In this document: piece by piece, positions 1 through 7,895 of the stretch
How positions within the stretch are numbered: the stretch's first letter is position 1
Layout of the letters: each line of letters begins with the position of its first letter
Assembly (NCBI GenBank): GCA_945869675.1
Contig: CAMBPS010000037.1
Span: 1-33,776 of the forward strand
Source of the DNA: Prosthecobacter debontii
GTDB lineage: Bacteria; Verrucomicrobiota; Verrucomicrobiia; Verrucomicrobiales; Verrucomicrobiaceae
DNA length: 33,776 bases
Reading direction: 5' to 3'
Notes under the pieces: generated by a model
Told to the model about the DNA's origin: nothing
The model's input: only the letters and a program-made list of their open reading frames with translations
The model's database searches: none
Made by a program: the position numbers and the translations under genes

Positions 1-617
1 GCCCCCACGTGCAACCAAGCCCGGAAACGACGTTGCCAGCGCTCCATGGCAGGCGCATCGGCTAACTGAGAAAAGCGTTGATCCACAGACATCCCCGTTG
101 GCACCTCCCCTTCCCCAGTGCGATCCGCGGGACTTGGACTCAGACGTTGAGCCAACCCTTCAAGAAGGGGACTGCGACCTTCCGATTTTAACTCAAGAAC
201 CAAGGCCGCCACCATGATCAGACCATTCCAAGCCAAGACGCTCACTAGCGGCAGAGCTAAAAGATTAAACTCCGCCTCCTGCCCTAAACCAGAGAGCACA
301 TAGCCTAAAACCAGCGCGACCACCCAGCCAGCGATCATCCATGAGGCACGCCCTTGGACCACGGTGAGCCTTTCCATGACCCGAACCAGTGATCCACTCC
401 AGCCAAAGACCTCCTGCTCAAGCTTGCGAGATCGTCGCAAGAGAAACGCTTCTTCGCGGTCGCTAATACGGTCACTTTGGATCATGTCGGAGGTCAGCCC
501 TCCACAGGCACGGCCCGTCGCCTCGCGACGCCGCTCTTCTGTCAAAAGCAGACCTTCCGTGTCTCCTTCCTCGATTGCGCGCCAGCGCAAAATGGTCAGC
601 CAGTCGTTCCAGTCCAT
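1..617 (-). CDS. DUF2868-like membrane protein, partial (C-terminus beyond window)
   Basis: The reading frame is open from an ATG at 617 to the window edge (205 codons, no stop), so only the N-terminal part is visible. It begins MDWNDWLTILRWR. An acidic/basic soluble stretch follows, then two hydrophobic segments at about residues 92-112 and 117-140, which look like a membrane hairpin. The layout (charged N-terminus with arginine-rich helices, then paired membrane helices) resembles DUF2868 proteins, which often neighbour a DUF3482 GTPase-like gene. I cannot see that partner because the window ends. It starts 12 bp after the dciA stop and is probably co-transcribed with it. No function is claimed. 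The family call is tentative. Confidence 0.55.
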   Translation of the reverse strand, partial: MDWNDWLTILRWRAIEEGDTEGLLLTEERRREATGRACGGLTSDMIQSDRISDREEAFLLRRSRKLEQEVFGWSGSLVRVMERLTVVQGRASWMIAGWVVALVLGYVLSGLGQEAEFNLLALPLVSVLAWNGLIMVAALVLELKSEGRSPLLEGLAQRLSPSPADRTGEGEVPTGMSVDQRFSQLADAPAMERWQRRFRAWLHVG

Positions 618-629
618 GTGCTTCAAGGA

Positions 630-1007
630 TCAGCCATGCTTCAGCCTGACATCTTTAATGCCAGCGCTTTTGAGTTGGGTTTGTAGCTTCTTTAAAATGC
701 GTGTCCGCTCCATAGCCAAAGCATGATGAACCGTCGGTTGAAGAACGCGCACCATGAGCACCCCACGCAAGATGGAGTCGGGTCGCGAATGCTGGAAGAG
801 GAAATCACCCACGATCTCGCGCCAGGCAGCCAACACTTCCTCAAGCTTCATGCGGTCGGCAATGCCCGCTTGAGCCACGATCTTGCCCACCAGATCTGCC
901 ACACTGAGAGCAGGCAGATCCAGGATCGGCCCCTCGTCCACTCCGCGCCAAGCGGACACCATCGCATGGCGACGGCGCTGAGCATAGGTAGGGATCCGAT
1001 TGGACAT
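630..1007 (-). CDS. dciA: DciA/DUF721 family protein (putative replicative helicase loader)
   Basis: This 125-aa protein matches the DUF721/DciA pattern. An N-terminal basic stretch (MSNRIPTYAQRRRH) is followed by LEEVLAAWREIVGDFL, where the W and VG are typical, then a histidine, a 'GVLMVRV' beta strand, and a C-terminal helix-strand ending in GIKDVRL. DciA is the ancestral DnaB-helicase operator in bacteria that lack DnaC/DnaI, acting in the cytoplasm at replication initiation. Family knowledge supports the role and the sequence supports the family. It lies downstream of scpA on the same strand after a 260-bp gap, so it may have its own promoter. No Shine-Dalgarno motif is visible before the ATG. 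Confidence 0.8.
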   Translation of the reverse strand: MSNRIPTYAQRRRHAMVSAWRGVDEGPILDLPALSVADLVGKIVAQAGIADRMKLEEVLAAWREIVGDFLFQHSRPDSILRGVLMVRVLQPTVHHALAMERTRILKKLQTQLKSAGIKDVRLKHG

Positions 1008-1101
1008 GCTGCCAAGATGAACAAGGGCGGAGCAAAATGCGAGAACTTAAAGCAACCAAGACTATCCTTTCTACTCAAACCGCAGTTACTATCATAAAAC
1101 C

Positions 1102-1260
1102 ATGCTAAATCCTGTGCTTGAACCTCCCTTTATGCGCCAACAATTCTCAGCCCCGCAAACCGGCATCTACTCACCGTGCGTCAATTGGCACAAATCAGCC
1201 GTGCTGACCTGCCTCAGCTTCCCCGGCATCCAGAAGAATTTGAGTGGGCTCCTAGCTTGA
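1102..1260 (+). CDS. Possible small ORF (52 aa) in the scpA-dciA gap
   Basis: An ATG at 1102 opens a 52-codon frame ending TGA at 1260. It fills nearly all of the 260-bp gap between scpA and dciA, antisense to both transcripts' direction. The product starts MLNPVLEPPFMRQ and has two cysteines but no domain, signal peptide or membrane segment. No Shine-Dalgarno is seen, but most genes here lack one. It may be a chance ORF. It is listed because it is the only content visible in this gap. Confidence 0.15.
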   Translation: MLNPVLEPPFMRQQFSAPQTGIYSPCVNWHKSAVLTCLSFPGIQKNLSGLLA

Positions 1261-1267
1261 GCCGCCT

Positions 1268-1996
1268 TCACTTCACGGGCCGGATCACCACGATCTCACC
1301 CAGCATCTGCTCCTGCTCGACCATGAGATGATTCAGCTTCATCAGCTCCAGCACCGCTAAAAAGGTCACGATCACTTCCACGCGACTTGCCGCATCGCTG
1401 AACAGGTTCTCAAAGCGCACTCTGGCCCCCATCGGGATGGCTTCGAGCAGAAGCTCGATCTTATCCGCCACCGTGTAGCGGTCACTCACGATCTCACGGA
1501 TATCGGTCGTATTTTCGAAGCGCTTCAACACGCGCTGGAAAGCCCGAATCAGATCAAAAATGCCCACCTCACCCACGATCTCAGGTTGCTCAGAAAGATC
1601 CAGTGGCTCAGGATTCGTGGCAAAGAATTCATCACCTTTGATCTCTTGGTGACCCAGAAATTGAGCAGCGTCCTTGAACTTTTTATACTCCACCAACTGG
1701 CGGATCAGCTCCCAGCGTGGATCTTCCTCGTCCGCATCGTCCTCCGGCGGTTGTAAGGTTTGCGGCAGCAGATCACGACTTTTAATGTACATCAAATTGG
1801 CAGCCATCACGATGAATTCGCTGGCCAGCTCTACATTGAGCATTTTGAAGGTATTGATGTAGGCCAAATACTGCTTCGTGATGCGCTCAATGGAGACATC
1901 ATAAATCCCGATCTCATCCTTCTTGATGAGATACAGCAACAGATCGAGGGGGCCCTCGAAAATCTCTAACTTTACTTTGTAATCCTTGTCTTCCAC
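1268..1996 (-). CDS. scpA: Segregation and condensation protein A (ScpA)
   Basis: This 242-aa protein is full length for ScpA, the kleisin subunit that bridges the SMC heads in the bacterial condensin complex. Near the N-terminus it carries the family signature FEGPLDLLLYLI, followed by 'YDVSIERITKQYLAYI' and an 'ELASEFIVMAANLMYIKS' helix that contacts SMC. An acidic linker (about residues 85-92) precedes a C-terminal winged-helix part with 'VIVTFLAVLELMKLNHL', typical of the SMC-head-binding end. The start is a GTG at 1996, since no in-frame ATG lies before the signature. The gene lies 44 bp downstream of a dehydrogenase on the same strand. scpB is not in the window. Confidence 0.93.
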   Translation of the reverse strand: MEDKDYKVKLEIFEGPLDLLLYLIKKDEIGIYDVSIERITKQYLAYINTFKMLNVELASEFIVMAANLMYIKSRDLLPQTLQPPEDDADEEDPRWELIRQLVEYKKFKDAAQFLGHQEIKGDEFFATNPEPLDLSEQPEIVGEVGIFDLIRAFQRVLKRFENTTDIREIVSDRYTVADKIELLLEAIPMGARVRFENLFSDAASRVEVIVTFLAVLELMKLNHLMVEQEQMLGEIVVIRPVK

Positions 1997-2040
1997 TCGC
2001 GAAGCTATGAGCAGGACCTAGCCGGATGCGAGGGAAAAAA

Positions 2041-3030
2041 TCACTTCACCCTCACCACCGCTTTCACCACTCCTGAAAAAGGCTTCACCCACTCCGCCAT
2101 CTGCACGGGTAGCTCCTCAAAATCGCAGCTATGCGTGATCCATGGAAGCGTATCAATCTGGCCCGATTGGATCAGTCCAAGAATGCGCGGAAAGTCAGCA
2201 CTCACTGCATTCCGGCTGGCTAGCAGGGTTAGCTCACGCCGGTGAAACAGCGGATCATCCAGCAGCACCGGTTCCTTGGTGATCCCGACATAAACGATTC
2301 GTCCAGTGAACCGGGCCAAAGTCAGGGTCCGCGCCATGGATCCAGGGTGGCCCGTGGCATCAAAGATCACCTGCGCACAGGGCTCATCCGGCAGACTCTC
2401 GACCACACGCACGCCCGCATAATGCTGCTTCACAAACGCGCGCCGAGACTCGCTCAAGTCCAGCACCATGATCGCCGCCCCCGTAAGCCACGCAAATTCC
2501 AGCACCGTCAACCCGATCGGACCCGCACCGATGATCAGCACATCCTCTCCAGGCTGAATGCTCGCGCGATTCACCGCGTGGCAGCCAATGGCCAGCGTCT
2601 CTACCAGCGCCAGTTGCTCAAAACTCAACTCGTTGCAGGGATGCAACTTATCAGCGGGCAGGATCAGGCGCTCACGCATCCCTCCATCCCCATGCACCCC
2701 CAGCACCTGCAAGGATTCACAGCAGTTCGTTTTTCCCTGCCGACAGGCATGACAGTCACCACAATTCAAATACGGCTCCACCGAACAGCGATCACCCACC
2801 TTTAAGTGAGTCACGCCATCCCCAAGAGCAAGCACTTCCACACCCAGCTCATGGCCCAGGATGCGCGGATAATCGATAAACGGCATCTTACCCAAATAAC
2901 CGCTGACATCCGTCCCGCAGATACCGATCGCGCGGATGGCTACCAGGGCCTGTCCTGCCAGCGGGGCAGCGGCCTCAGGCAGATCGATCAGGGTCAAACA
3001 TCCCGGTTCAGTCAGTGAAAGCGCTTTCAT
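2041..3030 (-). CDS. Zinc-dependent medium-chain alcohol/polyol dehydrogenase
   Basis: This 329-aa protein belongs to the MDR superfamily, close to the sorbitol/threonine/galactonate dehydrogenase branch. Catalytic zinc ligands are C38, H60 and E61 (GICGTD and GHELG). The structural zinc loop has C90, C93, C96 and C104. The Rossmann nucleotide site is VLIIGAGPIGLTVLEF, followed by an acidic residue at the second strand end (VLDLSESR), which fits NAD(H). The substrate cannot be read from sequence; a sugar acid or polyol is likely. It starts 11 bp after the uppS stop, so the two are probably co-transcribed, though no metabolic link is obvious. A weak AAGG lies 9 bases before the ATG, one of the few Shine-Dalgarno-like motifs here. 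Confidence 0.88.
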   Translation of the reverse strand: MKALSLTEPGCLTLIDLPEAAAPLAGQALVAIRAIGICGTDVSGYLGKMPFIDYPRILGHELGVEVLALGDGVTHLKVGDRCSVEPYLNCGDCHACRQGKTNCCESLQVLGVHGDGGMRERLILPADKLHPCNELSFEQLALVETLAIGCHAVNRASIQPGEDVLIIGAGPIGLTVLEFAWLTGAAIMVLDLSESRRAFVKQHYAGVRVVESLPDEPCAQVIFDATGHPGSMARTLTLARFTGRIVYVGITKEPVLLDDPLFHRRELTLLASRNAVSADFPRILGLIQSGQIDTLPWITHSCDFEELPVQMAEWVKPFSGVVKAVVRVK

Positions 3031-3041
3031 GGCAAGAAACC

Positions 3042-3761
3042 TTAGACGGCCCCAAAACGCCGATGCCGCTTGGCATAGGCACGCACCGCCTCATTCAATT
3101 CTTCCTTTCCAAAGTCAGGCCAAAACTTGTCCGTGATGTAAAACTCCGTGTAGCTCAGCTGCCAGAGCAGGAAGTTCGACAGGCGCATTTCACCACTCGT
3201 GCGAATGAGCAGGTCAGGATCGGGATAGTAGCGTGTGTAGAGGTGCTTGCTGAAGACATCCACATCAATCATACCCTTATCCAAATGCCCGCGCTCCACG
3301 CTTTCAATCAGGCTTTTCACGCCATCAATGATCTCCTCACGCCCCCCGTAACTCAACGCCAAGATCAGCGTTAGCCCCGTATTTTGAGAGGTCGATTCAA
3401 TGGACCGGTGCAACTGAGCCTGACAGCTCTGCGGCAGATCATGCAGTCGGCCGATGGCCTGAAGGCGGATGTTTTGCTCCAGCATTTCCGGCGTCTTCTC
3501 ACGCAGAAACAGCTCCAGCAGCTTCATCAGTGCATCCACCTCACGCTTCGGGCGCTTCCAGTTCTCTGAGGAAAAAGCATACAACGTCAGAAACTCCACC
3601 CCCAGCTCACTGCATCCCTCCGTGACACGCCTGACCGTCTCCGCACCTTGGCGATGGCCTTCGGTTCGTGGCAGGCCACGTTCCTTGGCCCAGCGACCAT
3701 TGCCATCCATGATGATGGCGATGTGACGTGGGACATTCTTGAAATCTTCGGCTGCTGGCAT
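3042..3761 (-). CDS. uppS: Isoprenyl transferase (undecaprenyl diphosphate synthase)
   Basis: A cis-prenyltransferase of 239 aa that condenses isopentenyl diphosphate onto farnesyl diphosphate to make the C55 lipid carrier for peptidoglycan and O-antigen. Signatures are IAIIMDGNGRWA with the catalytic Asp at residue 19, GHRQGAETVRR, LTLYAFSSENWKRP, ALSYGGREEI, and the C-terminal DLLIRTSGEMRLSNFLLWQ with 'YTEFY'. The frame stays open upstream to 4121, but the ATG at 3761 gives the usual family N-terminus and length, and the extension overlaps the divergent esterase gene. It is the first gene of the minus-strand run continuing to scpA. The promoter should lie in 3762-3855, shared with the divergent gene. 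Confidence 0.95.
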   Translation of the reverse strand: MPAAEDFKNVPRHIAIIMDGNGRWAKERGLPRTEGHRQGAETVRRVTEGCSELGVEFLTLYAFSSENWKRPKREVDALMKLLELFLREKTPEMLEQNIRLQAIGRLHDLPQSCQAQLHRSIESTSQNTGLTLILALSYGGREEIIDGVKSLIESVERGHLDKGMIDVDVFSKHLYTRYYPDPDLLIRTSGEMRLSNFLLWQLSYTEFYITDKFWPDFGKEELNEAVRAYAKRHRRFGAV

Positions 3762-3855
3762 GGTGCGGATTAATAGCAGGCTATCAGGAAGTGCAAACCC
3801 GCACCACTCTTCTCTGCAACTTTCCTCCCCGCACCAGAGTTTACCCTGCCCAATC

Positions 3856-4992
3856 ATGAAACCCCTCTGCCTACTCTTCTGCGCCACCGCCCTCACTTGC
3901 CACGCCCAGCAGCCAAGCCTCGAGGGAAAAGCCGCCAAGTTGTTTGAGCAGATGGATCTGAACCACGACGGCCAGCTCGACAGCCAGGAATTGCCCGATC
4001 GTCTACGCGCCCATTTTGATCGGGTCGACACCGACAAAAGCGGCAGCATTTCCAAAGCCGAGCACCTCAAAGCTCTTAGCCGATCCAAAGGACCAGACGC
4101 TAAAACCAGCCCACGCACCATCCCTTCTGGGATCGAGGCCTTGCTCGATCTACCCTATGCAGACAGCGACAATCCACGCCAGAAGCTCGACATCTACCTG
4201 CCCAAAACACGCTCATCTGAGCAAACCCTGCCAGTCATCGCCTTCATCCACGGCGGCGGCTGGAAAGGCGGCGACAAAGCCAGCGGCCTAAACAACCTCG
4301 CCCGCTTCGTCCAGAGCGGTCACTACGCAGGCATCTCCATTGGCTACCGTCTCACCAACGAGGCCCAGTGGCCCTCCCAGATCCACGATTGCAAAGCTGC
4401 CATCCGCTGGATCAAAGCCAATGCCAAGAAGCACGGACTTGATGCCAGTAAAATTGCTGTCTGGGGCACCTCCGCAGGCGGACACCTTGTCTCCTTTCTC
4501 GGCACCAGTAGCGACGTCAAGGAACTCGAAGGCAAGCTCGGCAAACACCTCGATCAAACCAGCCAAGTCACCTGCGTGGTCAATTACTTCGGCCCTCAAA
4601 ACTTCCTCACCATGGTCAGGCAACCCAGCAGCATGGACCGCTCTAAGGGCAAAGAGTACCCTGAAGCCCTCTTGCTCGGCGGCCCCGTCCAGGAGAGGGA
4701 AGCCGCCGCTAAAGAAGCCTCACCCGTGACCCACGTATCCAAAGGCGACGCCCCCTTCTTCACCGCTCATGGCAATCAAGACCCCCTCGTGCCCTTTGCT
4801 CAGGGTCAGGAACTCCACGCCGCCCTGCAAAAAGCCGGAGTCCCCTCCCTGTTTCAAGAAATGACCAACGGCGGCCACGGCTTCAAAAGCTCCATTCTTG
4901 ACGAACGCGTGATCCAATTCCTGAACCGCCAACTACGCGGCATCTCCGCAGAGATCGTCACCGCCCCCATTGTCGTCGAAGAACGGAAATGA
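3856..4992 (+). CDS. Secreted EF-hand domain alpha/beta-hydrolase (esterase)
   Basis: This 378-aa protein has a signal peptide (residues 1-17, cleavage likely after CHA). A pair of canonical EF-hand loops follows: D34-N36-D38-Q40-E45 and D58-D60-S62-S64-E69. An alpha/beta-hydrolase of the BD-FAE/esterase type begins near residue 100. It shows the oxyanion motif HGGGW (132-136), the nucleophile elbow GTSAG with Ser206, a probable acid Asp309 (HGNQDP) and His341 (GGHGF). It is probably a calcium-binding periplasmic or exported carbohydrate- or ester-cleaving enzyme. The exact substrate is unknown. The frame is open upstream to 3739, but the ATG at 3856 directly precedes the signal peptide. Such EF-hand esterases are common in Planctomycetes and Verrucomicrobia. 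Confidence 0.88.
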   Translation: MKPLCLLFCATALTCHAQQPSLEGKAAKLFEQMDLNHDGQLDSQELPDRLRAHFDRVDTDKSGSISKAEHLKALSRSKGPDAKTSPRTIPSGIEALLDLPYADSDNPRQKLDIYLPKTRSSEQTLPVIAFIHGGGWKGGDKASGLNNLARFVQSGHYAGISIGYRLTNEAQWPSQIHDCKAAIRWIKANAKKHGLDASKIAVWGTSAGGHLVSFLGTSSDVKELEGKLGKHLDQTSQVTCVVNYFGPQNFLTMVRQPSSMDRSKGKEYPEALLLGGPVQEREAAAKEASPVTHVSKGDAPFFTAHGNQDPLVPFAQGQELHAALQKAGVPSLFQEMTNGGHGFKSSILDERVIQFLNRQLRGISAEIVTAPIVVEERK

Positions 4993-5007
4993 GAGACACA
5001 GAGCGAG

Positions 5008-5028
5008 GATCAGAGATCAGAAGTCAGA
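5008..5028. repeat. Short 7-bp tandem repeat
   Basis: GATCAGA occurs twice and AGTCAGA once in exact 7-bp register just after the esterase gene. The surrounding 4993-5195 gap holds no convincing gene. It is probably low-complexity intergenic sequence. Confidence 0.5.
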
Positions 5029-5107
5029 CGTTTCCTTCGGAGCTCAACGTGCGGAGGATGAGGCGGCTCAGCGCGCCCCTAGCTTTTCGGCGTGCTGTTG
5101 ATAGCGA

Positions 5108-5131
5108 TTGTCCCGAATGAATGAGGGACAA
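5108..5131. other. Hairpin downstream of tRNA-Gly
   Basis: A perfect 7-bp stem (TTGTCCC/GGGACAA) encloses a 10-base loop. It lies 65 bp beyond the 3' end of the tRNA on the minus strand and about 115 bp past the esterase stop. No T-run follows on either strand, so it is at best a weak transcript-end or processing element. Confidence 0.3.
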
Positions 5132-5195
5132 CCTAGAAAACCAAGGAAATTCACTGAGAAACGATGGCTGAACTCCAGATGTTATTGTAAACAAA

Positions 5196-5270
5196 TGGAG
5201 CGGGTGACGCGATTCGAACGCGCGACATTCTCCTTGGCAAGGAGATGCTCTACCACTGAGCTACACCCGC
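5196..5270 (-). tRNA. tRNA-Gly (anticodon GCC), CCA encoded
   Basis: On the minus strand the sequence folds into a complete cloverleaf. The acceptor GCGGGTG pairs with CACCCGC, the D-arm is GCTC/GAGC, and the 5-bp anticodon stem TCTCC/GGAGA encloses the loop TTGCCAA, giving anticodon GCC. The variable region is 5 nt and the T-arm has loop TTCGAAT with one G-T wobble in its stem. Discriminator U is followed directly by a genomic CCA (5196-5198). The body is 72 nt. No other tRNA lies nearby. Confidence 0.97.
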
Positions 5271-5418
5271 TTTTCTGTCGGGCCGTTATCTTGCGACAAG
5301 ATGAGAATCCTGCAAGCATAAAGTGAAACATTTTCACAAAGAACCGGACTTCCTCGACATCCTAAACTCAAAAGTGCTGCTGAGTTGATCTTCAATCGAC
5401 GACTGCTAAAGGCATGAG

Positions 5419-6621
5419 ATGCAGCCACGCAAGTTTGTCCCCATCCCCTTCACCTACCATCAAGAGCTGGAGGTGCGTATCGAAAACCTCACCAATGAGG
5501 GCAATGGCGTGGCACGGGTGGATGGTTGGGTGGTGTTTGTGCCGTTTGCTCTGCCGGGAGAACTGGTGAAGTGCCGCATCTACCGCAATCACAAGAACTA
5601 CAGCAACGCAGATCTGGTGGAAGTTCTCGAACCCTCTGCTGAGCGTGTGCCCACGGTTTGCTCTCTTTTTGGCACCTGCGGCGGCTGCCAATACCAGCAT
5701 CTGGCCTATGACAAACAGATCGCCTGGAAACGTCGGCAAGTGGAGGAACTGCTGCTGCACATGGCCAAGATTGAGCATCCGGTGCTGCCGGTGATTGCCT
5801 CACCCATGCAGTATGGGTATCGCTCCAAGATCACACCACACTTTCATAAACCCAAGGATGGAGCCGTGGCGGAGATCGGCTTTCTGAGAGTAGGCACCCG
5901 CAACAGCATGGTGGATGTGGAGCAATGCCCGATCGCGATGCCAGCGCTGAATGAGCAACTGACACAGGTGCGCGAAGCCGCCCGAGGAGGCAGCTTTAAA
6001 AATGGCGCCACGCTGCTGATGCGGGCCACCGCCACAGGCGTCTTGACCCGCGCCGATGCGATAGCGGTGGAGCAGGTGGGTGCGGTGAAGTTTGAATTTC
6101 AGGCCGGCGATTTCTTCCAGAACAATCCGTTCATTCTGCCGGACTTTGTGGCCTATGCAGTGGAAGAGGCGAAGGCCAGCGGGGCATTGTATTTAGTGGA
6201 TGCTTACTGCGGCAGCGGCCTCTTTGGCATCAGTGCTGCAAAGGAGTTTCAAGAGGTGCTGGGTGTGGAGCTATCGGAAACCGCTGTCAAAAAAGCCGCG
6301 CACAATGCGGAGATCAATGGCCTGACGAATTGCCGATTCATCGCTGCGGATGCCCGTGAGATCTTTGCCCAAGTGCCCCATGCGGGCAGTGATACGGTGG
6401 TCATCATCGATCCGCCACGTGCTGGCTGTAGCGAAGAGTTCCTGCAGCAGTTGTTCACGTTTGGGCCGAAGCGGGTCGTTTACATCTCCTGCAATCCAGC
6501 CACGCAAATGCGTGATCTGGTTCTGTTCACCGCCGCAGGTTACCGCCTGAACAAGGTGCAGCCCTTTGACCTGTTTCCACAGACTAAGCATCTGGAATGC
6601 GTGATGACTCTGTCAAAGTAA
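5419..6621 (+). CDS. rlmD: RNA (uracil-5-)-methyltransferase, RlmD/RumA-type
   Basis: This 400-aa SAM-dependent enzyme of the TrmA/RlmC/RlmD family should methylate C5 of a uridine, most likely in 23S rRNA. An N-terminal TRAM domain (about residues 15-75) is followed by the [4Fe-4S] ligands C81, C87, C90 and C170. The SAM domain includes 'DAYCGSGLFGI'. IIDPPRAGC, the catalytic Cys358 in YISCNPAT and the general base Glu393 in HLEC complete the active site. The RlmC/RlmD/TrmA subfamily cannot be separated safely by eye, so the gene symbol is provisional. It is divergent from tRNA-Gly, with 148 bp between for both promoters. It is followed after 72 bp by an SDR gene on the same strand. Confidence 0.88.
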   Translation: MQPRKFVPIPFTYHQELEVRIENLTNEGNGVARVDGWVVFVPFALPGELVKCRIYRNHKNYSNADLVEVLEPSAERVPTVCSLFGTCGGCQYQHLAYDKQIAWKRRQVEELLLHMAKIEHPVLPVIASPMQYGYRSKITPHFHKPKDGAVAEIGFLRVGTRNSMVDVEQCPIAMPALNEQLTQVREAARGGSFKNGATLLMRATATGVLTRADAIAVEQVGAVKFEFQAGDFFQNNPFILPDFVAYAVEEAKASGALYLVDAYCGSGLFGISAAKEFQEVLGVELSETAVKKAAHNAEINGLTNCRFIAADAREIFAQVPHAGSDTVVIIDPPRAGCSEEFLQQLFTFGPKRVVYISCNPATQMRDLVLFTAAGYRLNKVQPFDLFPQTKHLECVMTLSK

Positions 6622-6693
6622 GGCCAAGACGTTTCAGGTTTGATTCGACACGCTGCCCTGTTTGATCCAAAATTCATTTTCCTCCACCCAACT

Positions 6694-7473
6694 ATGTCTT
6701 CCATTTTTGAACTTTTTTCTCTTCAAGGTAAAACCGCTGTCGTCATTGGAGGCACCGGCGAACTTTGCGGTGCGATCGCCAGCGGCTTTGCCAATGCCGG
6801 GGCGGAAGTCGTGCTGGTCGGCCGTGATCCAGCCAAGGCAGAAAAAGGTCTGGACGCTATTCATGCGGCAGGCAGCAAAGGCTACTTCGTCAGCGCCGAT
6901 GCTTCCCGGAAAGCGGATCTGCAATTGCTTCTGGATCAGGTGCAGGAGCGTTCCGGCGGCTGCCAAATCCTGGTCAATGGAGCTGGTGTCAATTCAGCGA
7001 CTCCATTTCTGGACATCTCCGAAGATGAATATGACCGGATCATGAACATCAACACCAAAGGCGTTTTTTTGGCCTGCCAAGTCTTCGGCAAATACTTTGT
7101 AGAAAACAAGATTCCAGCTTCGATCATCAATCTGGGATCCATGTCTGGACTGATGCCACTGAGCCGTGTCTTCACTTACAGCATGTCGAAAGGCGCAGTG
7201 CATAATCTGAGCAAGAACCTGGCCCGCGAATGGGCACCGCTGGGCATCCGCGTGAACACCCTAGTGCCTGGCTTTTTCCCTGCCGAACAGAACCGTAAGG
7301 TGCTGACGCCTGAGCGTGTAGAAAATATCATGCGCCACACCCCAGCGAACCGCTTTGGCGAATCTCGTGAACTGGTCGCTGCCGCGCTTCTGCTGGCCTC
7401 CAATGGCGCCAGCTCCTTCATCACCGGCCACGAAATGGTGGTCGATGGCGGCTACAGCTCGATGACCATTTAA
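6694..7473 (+). CDS. SDR family oxidoreductase (mannonate/gluconate dehydrogenase-like)
   Basis: This 259-aa classical short-chain dehydrogenase has its cofactor loop GGTGELCG at residues 19-26, an unusual spacing compared with TGxxxGxG. It also has NGAG (96-99), catalytic Ser149, Tyr162 and Lys166 (YSMSK), and the C-terminal [12 protein letters not shown]. The pattern '[22 protein letters not shown]' is typical of SDRs annotated as D-mannonate oxidoreductase or gluconate 5-dehydrogenase. A sugar-acid substrate is therefore likely but unproven. The ATG at 6694 is chosen because the upstream extension (from 6640) adds nothing typical of the fold. Only 11 bp separate it from the next gene, so they are probably one operon. 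Confidence 0.85.
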   Translation: MSSIFELFSLQGKTAVVIGGTGELCGAIASGFANAGAEVVLVGRDPAKAEKGLDAIHAAGSKGYFVSADASRKADLQLLLDQVQERSGGCQILVNGAGVNSATPFLDISEDEYDRIMNINTKGVFLACQVFGKYFVENKIPASIINLGSMSGLMPLSRVFTYSMSKGAVHNLSKNLAREWAPLGIRVNTLVPGFFPAEQNRKVLTPERVENIMRHTPANRFGESRELVAAALLLASNGASSFITGHEMVVDGGYSSMTI

Positions 7474-7484
7474 TTGCCACTCTC

Positions 7485-7763
7485 ATGTCTGATTGGACTC
7501 CTCCCTCAACGGTGAATCTCGTGGACCTCGGATTCATGGATGCGCGCAGCAAACTGATCGACCTGGCTGCTTTCCTGGACCGTGTGCAACGCGCCGATCA
7601 GACCGACGACTTCCGCGTCCAAGCCCTGAAAAACGCCATCGCTCTGCTGTCACTGAACGAGCCAACACGAGCCAAAGACGTGCTACTCAGCTTCAGTGAC
7701 CCTAGCAGTGAGGCCATCGAAAAAGCGACCATGCAAGGTGCGATTGGCGCATATCGGGGGTGA
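7485..7763 (+). CDS. Conserved-looking 92-aa protein of unknown function
   Basis: This small acidic, helical, soluble protein starts MSDWTPPSTVNLVDLGFMDAR and contains the central stretch DLAAFLDRVQRADQTDD. It has no signal peptide, membrane segment, cysteines or histidines. I do not recognise a named domain. Its position, 11 bp after the SDR stop and before a TatD hydrolase, suggests a partner or accessory role to one of these enzymes. Codon use matches its neighbours, and the ORF is intact and unlikely to be chance. Confidence 0.7.
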   Translation: MSDWTPPSTVNLVDLGFMDARSKLIDLAAFLDRVQRADQTDDFRVQALKNAIALLSLNEPTRAKDVLLSFSDPSSEAIEKATMQGAIGAYRG

Positions 7764-7773
7764 TGAAGTTGGC

Positions 7774-7890
7774 GATCGTTTACGGTAGTTTACAATGGTT
7801 GACCGTCGTTTGCCAGACTGCCGTGTTTGCTCCCTTCACTGTTAACCATCGTCAACGACTGTAAACAACCGTCAACCATCGTCAAATCTC
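7774..7890. repeat. Inverted array of 10-bp units (core GTTKAC) before the TatD gene
   Basis: Four contiguous 10-bp units lie at 7774-7813 (GATCGTTTAC, GGTAGTTTAC, AATGGTTGAC, CGTCGTTTGC). After a 27-bp spacer, four units occur in the opposite orientation at 7841-7880; read on the minus strand from 7880 they are GATGGTTGAC, GGTTGTTTAC, AGTCGTTGAC and GATGGTTAAC. A fifth, degraded unit sits at 7881-7890. Seven of the eight main units end in GTT[G/T/A]AC. The two arms match at 30 of 40 positions, so the transcript could fold into a long imperfect hairpin. The array exactly fills the gap between the 92-aa gene and the TatD ATG. Confidence 0.85.
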
Positions 7891-7895
7891 CCCCA

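Noticed and set aside
3042..4121. 359-aa frame covering uppS with a long N-terminal extension
   Set aside because: The extra 120 residues overlap the divergent esterase and its promoter, and have no family match. UppS normally starts near 3761.
4288..4932. Minus-strand frames opposite the esterase gene
   Set aside because: They are antisense shadows of a clear protein-coding gene in a GC-biased region.
5108..5326. 72-aa plus-strand frame
   Set aside because: It runs across the antisense of tRNA-Gly. The tRNA explains the sequence.
7774..7890. CRISPR array interpretation of the 10-bp units
   Set aside because: Units are contiguous, too short, in two orientations and have no spacers or cas genes.
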